This document shows positions 9,251 through 13,519 of a DNA stretch of 13,519 nucleotides, piece by piece. The stretch's first letter is position 1. Each line of letters begins with the position of its first letter. The stretch is taken from positions 1 through 13,519 of the forward strand of contig JAQIWT010000948.1 in the NCBI GenBank assembly GCA_034696485.1, written 5' to 3'. A program made the translations under genes and the position numbers. Under the pieces are notes generated by a model, which ran no database searches, was not told the DNA's origin, and was given only the letters and a program-made list of their open reading frames with translations. Source of the stretch: Isohypsibius dastychi (lineage: Eukaryota > Tardigrada > Eutardigrada > Parachela > Isohypsibiidae).

Positions 9251-9666
9251 CTAGAATCAACTGGCGAGTAAATAATTCTGACAGAAATACGAAGAAACGA
9301 ATCAACACCAACGAATTAAGAACGTGAAAAGATATCAAAACCACGAACTTCCAACATCTGACCAAAATCTGGAACGGTCAGAGTCGGACTTGCTGGATTC
9401 TAATGGTAAAATCGATGTTGGGAGAAAGAAAGCGAGCGAGAGCGATTTCGGCACCCGCTCCGCTTCAGTAAATGAGAGTCGTAAATCGACAAGACGTCAT
9501 TTGGATTCCGCTTCGCTAAGGTACGATGACTTGTTTGTTGTGTTTGGTCAGCTGTTTGTTTACGATTTTTTCCTCCAGTTGATTAGTTTCCGTTACGCGT
9601 TCTACGATCGGTTTGAGAACGCTTTGTTTCAGTTTAAATTGAGGAACCACTAAACCGAATATCAAA
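9251..9666. promoter_or_regulatory. Divergent intergenic region between chromodomain gene and TPK
   Basis: These 416 bp separate the start codons of two divergently transcribed genes, so both promoters and 5' UTRs must lie here (inferred from layout). There is no obvious TATA box. A plus-strand frame is open from 9282 to 9653 without any ATG. T-rich tracts with TGTTTGTT and TGTTTAC-like forkhead-type words occur near 9530-9565. Nothing else is recognised. Confidence 0.5.
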
Positions 9667-10899
9667 ATGACTTCAAACCATGGAATCCGTCTGCTAAGCT
9701 GCCTTCAGCCATCTCAGAGTAAAATTGCTGTTATTCTTCTTCATGCTGATTTCACCGATTCTGAATATTCTTTATTGGCTCCAAAACTGGAAATTCTCCG
9801 GAAGAACTGCTCTTTTTTATGTGCGGCGGATAGTGGCACCAATTTTTTGTTCGATCATCTTGCGAAAAGTCCCTCAAAATGTACGACCCAAAAAAACTTG
9901 AATTGGATTCCTGATATGATTTCTGGAGACTTTGACTCTATTCGGCCGGAAGTGCTGGAGTATTTTCGACAGAATTACAAAACGGAAATTGTTCATACAC
10001 CTGATCAAGATGAAACTGATTTCACCAAAGCGCTGCAGTTAACGGCAAAGGCTTTAGTTGCGAAAAATATAGTTGTGGATTTTATCGTCGTTGTTTCAAG
10101 CGGAAATGGACGACTGGATCACATTATGGGGAATATCAACACGCTCTTTCGGGCTCATTTATTTACGCCAGTTCGGTTGGTCATGTTATCTGGGAGTCAG
10201 CTGCAGTTCGCACTGGAGAAAGCTGGCGATTACGAACTGAAACTCGATGTCGGTAAGAACTCATCTTTGAAAGCCATCTCTCAAAAACTGTTCATCATGA
10301 ATCTGAAAAAGCTCATTTAAGTTCTTAATATTTCCAGATATTAATTTATTTAAATTCTGATTTTGAGACACCGCGTACCGATTAGCAGTTCTGTTCGATT
10401 TTGTATTTTGGTCTTCTTTTTCTCGGAACTTTATAAGGTTATAAAATTCATATTCAACGTTTCTGCCGAATTCATTCTTTTTAGAATGAAACTCAGTTCG
10501 CATCACTTTTATTTGAATACGAAGTGGATGAAATATGATTATGCACTAACATTTATATATTTTTTTGTTTTATGGATTTCGGTTATGTTTTTCGGTTATG
10601 GATTTTTTTGGATATTGTCTATAGTGCTTTAATATGTTTTTGAAGGCCTTGAAGGACCGTATTGTGGACTGATTCCTATTCACGGGCCATGTCACGTCAT
10701 AACGTCCGGTTTCAAGTGGGACCTGACAAATCAGAGTCTGGAATTTGGAGGACTTGTCAGCACGAGTAACGAGCTGTTGTCGTCGGTTGTTCGAATCCGC
10801 ACTGATGAACCCCTGTTGTTCACGATGAGCGTCAAGGATGTCGCTGTTCATAATCATAACGCACATATCAATGGAGGTGACGTTGTTGCTAACCATTAG
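9667..10899 (+). CDS. TPK1: Thiamin pyrophosphokinase
   Basis: Transfers pyrophosphate from ATP to thiamine to make the cofactor thiamine diphosphate; cytosolic in other animals. Exon 1 (9667-10252) and exon 2 (10646-10899) are joined across a 393-nt intron (GTAAGA...TTTTGAAG) that splits Gly196; the product is 279 residues against 243 in human. Catalytic-domain motifs: ADSGTN (54-59), [11 protein letters not shown] (86-96) with the metal-binding aspartates, [11 protein letters not shown] (111-121) and [17 protein letters not shown] (144-160). The thiamine-binding domain in exon 2 shows [27 protein letters not shown] and LLFTMSVK. Two glycine motifs deviate from the family: DGGANR reads DSGTNF and the GG before the GRxDH motif is SS. 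About 17 extra residues follow the usual C-terminus; alternative splicing there (donor at 10877 or 10882, acceptor at 10923) would replace them. The start is the first in-frame ATG and matches the family N-terminus. Confidence 0.93.
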
Positions 10900-11149
10900 T
10901 CAAGCTTTGTTCCGAAATTTCAGCAATATTATTTTGTCTGCTTGGTCTTCCTACTATTCGGCAGTCTAGTTTTTGTACTTGCTTTTTTATTCACTAGATT
11001 TCCAAATTCTGGTGTGAATTTGATTGAGCGAATTATTTCGGTGACAGAGTATATATCATGCCATTTATTTTTTATGAATCTTGTTCATAAATTTCGTCGA
11101 TGAAGTGTTTTTATTGATTTCAGCCGCAGGTCAAGATTGAATTTGGAAA
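10900..11149. other. Probable TPK 3' region with possible alternative exon
   Basis: Downstream of the TPK stop. An acceptor TTTCAG ends at 10923, preceded by a good branch-site word CTAAC (10889-10893). The following T-rich segment stays open and hydrophobic in one frame. No independent gene is seen. The nearest plus-strand AATAAA is at 11379-11384. Confidence 0.35.
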
Positions 11150-11574
11150 ATGAAAATGCCCATACTTCTCACTAGTAAAGGTTTTATACTCAGATATAAA
11201 TTTAAGGATGAAAGATGGCATAAGTTTTTGAGAAAATCCACAGCTGCTGATTTTCTGAGGTTTGTTATTCCTTATCTTTTGACGCGTCGGTCGAGGTTTT
11301 TGGTTTATCAAACTGCTCTTGAAAATTGTTTTTTCCTTTGCCGTTCTTCCTGAGATCGATGTATTCCGTGACACCTGAAATAAACAAGCAGCAGTAAAAT
11401 CAGAAAATTATTGCGATCGTTATGCAAATGAATCTTGTTGACGCTGATGATTTATCATTAGAAACGGTACAAGCTTTGCTGAAAGCAATGCTAAATCTAA
11501 CTAGAATAAAAGATACTCGAAAGATTGTGAACTGTCGTTTGAGGTCGTGCCGAAAACTGAGATTTGGTGAATAA
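11150..11574 (+). CDS. Hypothetical helical basic protein, spliced (model uncertain)
   Basis: Not recognised. The 3' exon (11404-11574) is open to a TAA stop and reads as a typical helical segment, KIIAIVMQMNLVDADDLSLE followed by TVQALLKAMLNLTRI, ending in an Arg/Cys-rich tail. Upstream, an ORF from ATG 11150 (or 11156) encodes MKMPILLTSKGFILRYKF and a helix with KFLRKSTAADFL. The two can be joined in frame in two ways. One uses a 95-nt intron (11260-11354), a 13-nt microexon and a 36-nt intron (11368-11403). The other uses a single intron from the GTTTAT at about 11310 to 11403. The product is about 100 residues with no signal peptide. The gene would lie directly downstream of TPK, on the same strand, and end 22 bp from the convergent chitin-binding gene. 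It may instead be TPK 3' UTR. Confidence 0.3.
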
Positions 11575-11596
11575 TGTTTTGATGTACAGAACATAT

Positions 11597-12095
11597 TCAT
11601 CTGTGAATTAAATTACCATCGGCATCCAGTTGGCATTTCAGTCTGAATCGAAATTCGCATGCTTTTATTACGACATCGTAATTCATGTTGGGTGGGCAGT
11701 CCCGTTCCACGTAATTCCCTTTGTCACACTAAAACAAATGGAAAGTAGAACTTCAAAATATATACCGAATGTGAAATTAATGGTAGTTTGTTAAAATTGT
11801 TTAGAACTGATATGATGGGTGTTGAATCGCTCACCTCTAAATATTTTCCGCAAGCAAATGGATGTTTGTAAGTGTCATCACCGATCTGACAGATTTGTAG
11901 AAATAACATTTGCAAATCATCCACCTGACGCTTGTGCCGCAGAGATCTCGAATCAACTCGGATGAGCGCTGAAACAGTTTTAGTTGATCACTCAATAACC
12001 CAAAATCCGTTTCTTCGCAAAAATGTTTCCGACAATGAGGACCCACCAGAAGAGCACAATATCAGAAATACTGCGACAAATTTGGCGGACTCCAT
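11597..12095 (-). CDS. Secreted chitin-binding protein, single peritrophin-A (CBM14) domain
   Basis: Three exons (12095-12047, 11968-11835, 11728-11597) with introns of 78 and 106 nt join in frame to 104 residues. Exon 1 encodes a signal peptide, MESAKFVAVFLILCSS, with likely cleavage near residue 17. A short segment ends in RHKR (27-30), a furin-type processing site. Six cysteines (C43, C56, C62, C72, C85, C93; gaps 12, 5, 9, 12, 7) follow the chitin-binding type-2 pattern, with aromatic residues Y50, F54, Y59, Y67, Y78 and F87 of the kind that stack on GlcNAc rings. The family binds chitin in cuticle, peritrophic or egg-coat matrix; that role here is inferred. The protein is unusually small, with one domain and almost no linker. 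The donor at 12046 (GTGGGT) was chosen because it keeps the signal peptide and domain in one frame; a later GTTATT donor does not. The 3' end could extend through a GTAATT donor just before the stop, but the simple stop is preferred. Confidence 0.82.
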
Positions 12096-12728
12096 TTCCC
12101 CGAATTTCGACAAGGAGAACCTAAGTTCCACGGCGGTTGAAAACGCTAGAATACTTCAGTCAAAACAAAATATTCTCACTGCATAACGCTCGGCTATGCA
12201 ATCTTCTTATTGGGTCTGTAGTACATCCGCCATAAATCACCATTGAAATTTCAAAGACGCAGAATTGTGTCACTTGCCGAAAGGGTTTTGCCGGAAAACG
12301 AGACATGCTTGACTATTTTGGCAGCTTAGTTTTCTTCTAACTGTTACACAAGCATGTCACTTTGAATGATAATCAATCCAGTTTTTCAATTTCTGTTTTT
12401 TGGAACCGTGTCCTCAAAGTTACATTCACTTCAACCCATAGAACCTCAAAAACATATCGAAACGCCAAAACTGCTATGAGCACGTGCGTTCATGAGGCCT
12501 CGAACAGGTTAACAATTTCTCTCGGTGAAAACGTGTTTTTTGAAAATTGTATCCTGGTACGGCGCAGTTTCTCCCGGAGTTGCTAAGTTGGAACGTGCCT
12601 GCATTGTTGACTTTGACGACCTTGAAAGGTCATTTTGAATTCTGCAATAGAACCTTTTTTTCTCACGTGAATTATTCGGCCAATCGAGTTTTTTGGCGCA
12701 ATATATAATGAACTGATTCAGAAATGAA
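12096..12728. other. Divergent intergenic region with promoter-like words
   Basis: 633 bp between the starts of the chitin-binding gene (minus) and the DUF4795 gene (plus). It contains two CACGTG E-boxes, a CCAAT box, a TATA-like element and a 10-bp inverted repeat (GACATGCTTG at 12302-12311, complement at 12349-12358). The short ORF at 12362-12586 has no recognisable motif and is not called. Confidence 0.5.
12663..12708 (+). promoter_or_regulatory. E-box, CCAAT and TATA-like cluster upstream of the DUF4795 gene
   Basis: TCACGTGA (12663-12670, a palindromic E-box), CCAAT (12680-12684) and TATATAA (12702-12708) occur in conventional order just before the ATG at 12729. The TATA-like word is only 27 nt from the start codon, so if it is functional the 5' UTR would be almost absent. 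A splice-acceptor-like GATTCAG ends at 12721, which offers the alternative of a spliced or trans-spliced leader. Confidence 0.4.
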
Positions 12729-13519
12729 ATGGCAACAGTTACCAAATCCTTGGCACTCCGCGATCTCATAGACGTCGCCATCAGCTCCAACGACCCAGGT
12801 GCAGTAAACTTCAACGTTCTCCGCAAAATCCTCGAAGTTCTTCTCAAGGAAACTAATCTCTATACGAAAAAGATCGACTTTCAGTTGCCAGATTCTGCTT
12901 TGTCATCTTCGCCTCCACAAACCACTTCTGAATATATTGCGCTGATTGATCGTGTTGGAAAGCTCGAAGAAACTATCCAAAACATTGTTGGCCTTCCCTC
13001 GAATAAGGAAATTATCGAGATTGGCACGAAGAAGCCCTGTTCAATCCGTCCTGTTGCGGATCTTTACCAATCCATCAAAATCACTGGTCGAGTTGAGGCT
13101 CTCGAGAACGCAGTTGCCAAACTTGCTTCGTTGGTTGATGACATTATCCAGCAGGACTGCAATTTGACTGAAGCAGTTCAACATGCTGAGTCCGAGGTGA
13201 AAGAGCTCCACAGAACAATCAGCTCCATTGGAACACCCGATATTGTCAACTCGGAACTGGTGACCTGGGAGGGGCTTAAACAGGCGTTCGAGGGGTCCGC
13301 AGATTCAAAGCGAAAGAAAACCGAAGCCGAAGAGAGCGAAGCGGAGCCTGACACGGCGAAAAAGAAACGCAAATCAGATGACATCACGGAGGCCACGTCA
13401 GCGCAGACTGACCAGCAGGCCCCAGCGGACTGCGATGCCTCGGCGAGGATTATTGTCACCCCGATTCTGAGGGACTTGAGGAACCTGCAGCTGGAGGGGG
13501 ATAGAAGGTATGCGGAACT
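12729..13519 (+). CDS. QRICH2/C16orf96-like DUF4795 protein, 5' part, runs off the window
   Basis: Open from ATG 12729 to the right edge with no intron: 263 complete codons. The N-terminus has the family's signature, LALRDLIDVAISSNDPGAV followed by NFNVLRKILEVLL, matching the 'gene-start' helix of QRICH2 and C16orf96. A second match is SIRPVADLYQSIKITGRVEA (about 105-124), followed by coiled-coil heptads (LENAVAKLASLVDDIIQQ). The DUF4795 core should lie beyond the edge. In mammals QRICH2 is needed for the sperm flagellum; a ciliary or sperm role here is inferred. Residues about 195-220 form a charged linker with KRKK and KKKRK clusters that resemble a nuclear-localisation signal, unusual for a flagellar protein. 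Base composition is more GC-rich than the flanks. The family assignment rests on remembered sequence similarity and is moderately sure. Confidence 0.75.
   Translation, partial: MATVTKSLALRDLIDVAISSNDPGAVNFNVLRKILEVLLKETNLYTKKIDFQLPDSALSSSPPQTTSEYIALIDRVGKLEETIQNIVGLPSNKEIIEIGTKKPCSIRPVADLYQSIKITGRVEALENAVAKLASLVDDIIQQDCNLTEAVQHAESEVKELHRTISSIGTPDIVNSELVTWEGLKQAFEGSADSKRKKTEAEESEAEPDTAKKKRKSDDITEATSAQTDQQAPADCDASARIIVTPILRDLRNLQLEGDRRYAE

Noticed and set aside
10253-10645. ORFs of 80-90 codons inside the TPK region
   Set aside because: They lie in the 393-nt TPK intron; family similarity resumes exactly at the acceptor.
11932-12186. Plus-strand ORF beginning near 11962 with MSAETVLVDHS, protein-like composition
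   Set aside because: It is antisense to exon 1, intron 1 and part of exon 2 of the chitin-binding gene, whose signal peptide and six-cysteine domain are much stronger evidence.
12509-12847. Minus-strand 112-codon ORF
   Set aside because: Overlaps the start of the DUF4795 gene in antisense and has no recognisable motif.
1-13519. CRISPR array, prophage, insertion sequence, bacterial operon or viral gene
   Set aside because: No regularly spaced repeats, no transposase or viral motifs, and the genes are spliced animal genes.

Overview
This is a eukaryotic, almost certainly animal, nuclear window. Genes are split by canonical GT...AG introns, none of the genes has a bacterial-type layout, and the identifiable proteins are animal ones: lysosomal-type acid phosphatase, thiamin pyrophosphokinase, a double-chromodomain protein, a secreted peritrophin-type chitin-binding protein and a QRICH2/C16orf96-like (DUF4795) protein. 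Most introns I could place are 33-95 nt, with a second group of about 130-420 nt. Spacing between genes is a few hundred bases. This suggests a compact invertebrate genome. The chitin-binding protein fits a chitin-making invertebrate, and the DUF4795 family is associated in other animals with flagellated sperm. I cannot name the phylum from the sequence.

Layout. Positions 1-2890 hold no securely identified gene. There is a small two-exon ORF with a good start context (101-315), a speculative chain of short exons (316-859), an AT-rich stretch, a relatively GC-rich island without ORFs (about 1740-2300) and a TATTG-type simple repeat (about 2402-2489). Positions 2891-5156 (minus) are an 8-exon membrane-anchored histidine acid phosphatase. 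Positions 5658-9250 (minus) are a 9-exon, 874-residue protein with two chromodomains. A 416-bp divergent intergenic region separates it from thiamin pyrophosphokinase (9667-10899, plus). A lower-confidence spliced ORF follows (11150-11574, plus). It converges on a 3-exon, 104-residue secreted chitin-binding protein (11597-12095, minus). After a 633-bp intergenic region with E-box, CCAAT and TATA-like elements, the 5' part of a DUF4795 protein runs off the right edge (12729-13519, plus).

The genes are unrelated housekeeping or lineage-specific loci packed closely together; nothing indicates an operon or a shared pathway. The most unusual item is the double-chromodomain protein. Its two chromodomains are each interrupted by a phase-2 intron at nearly the same place, as expected from duplication of an exon pair, and its C-terminal region is one I do not recognise. 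All exon models were built by hand from reading frame and splice-site continuity and have not been tested against transcripts.
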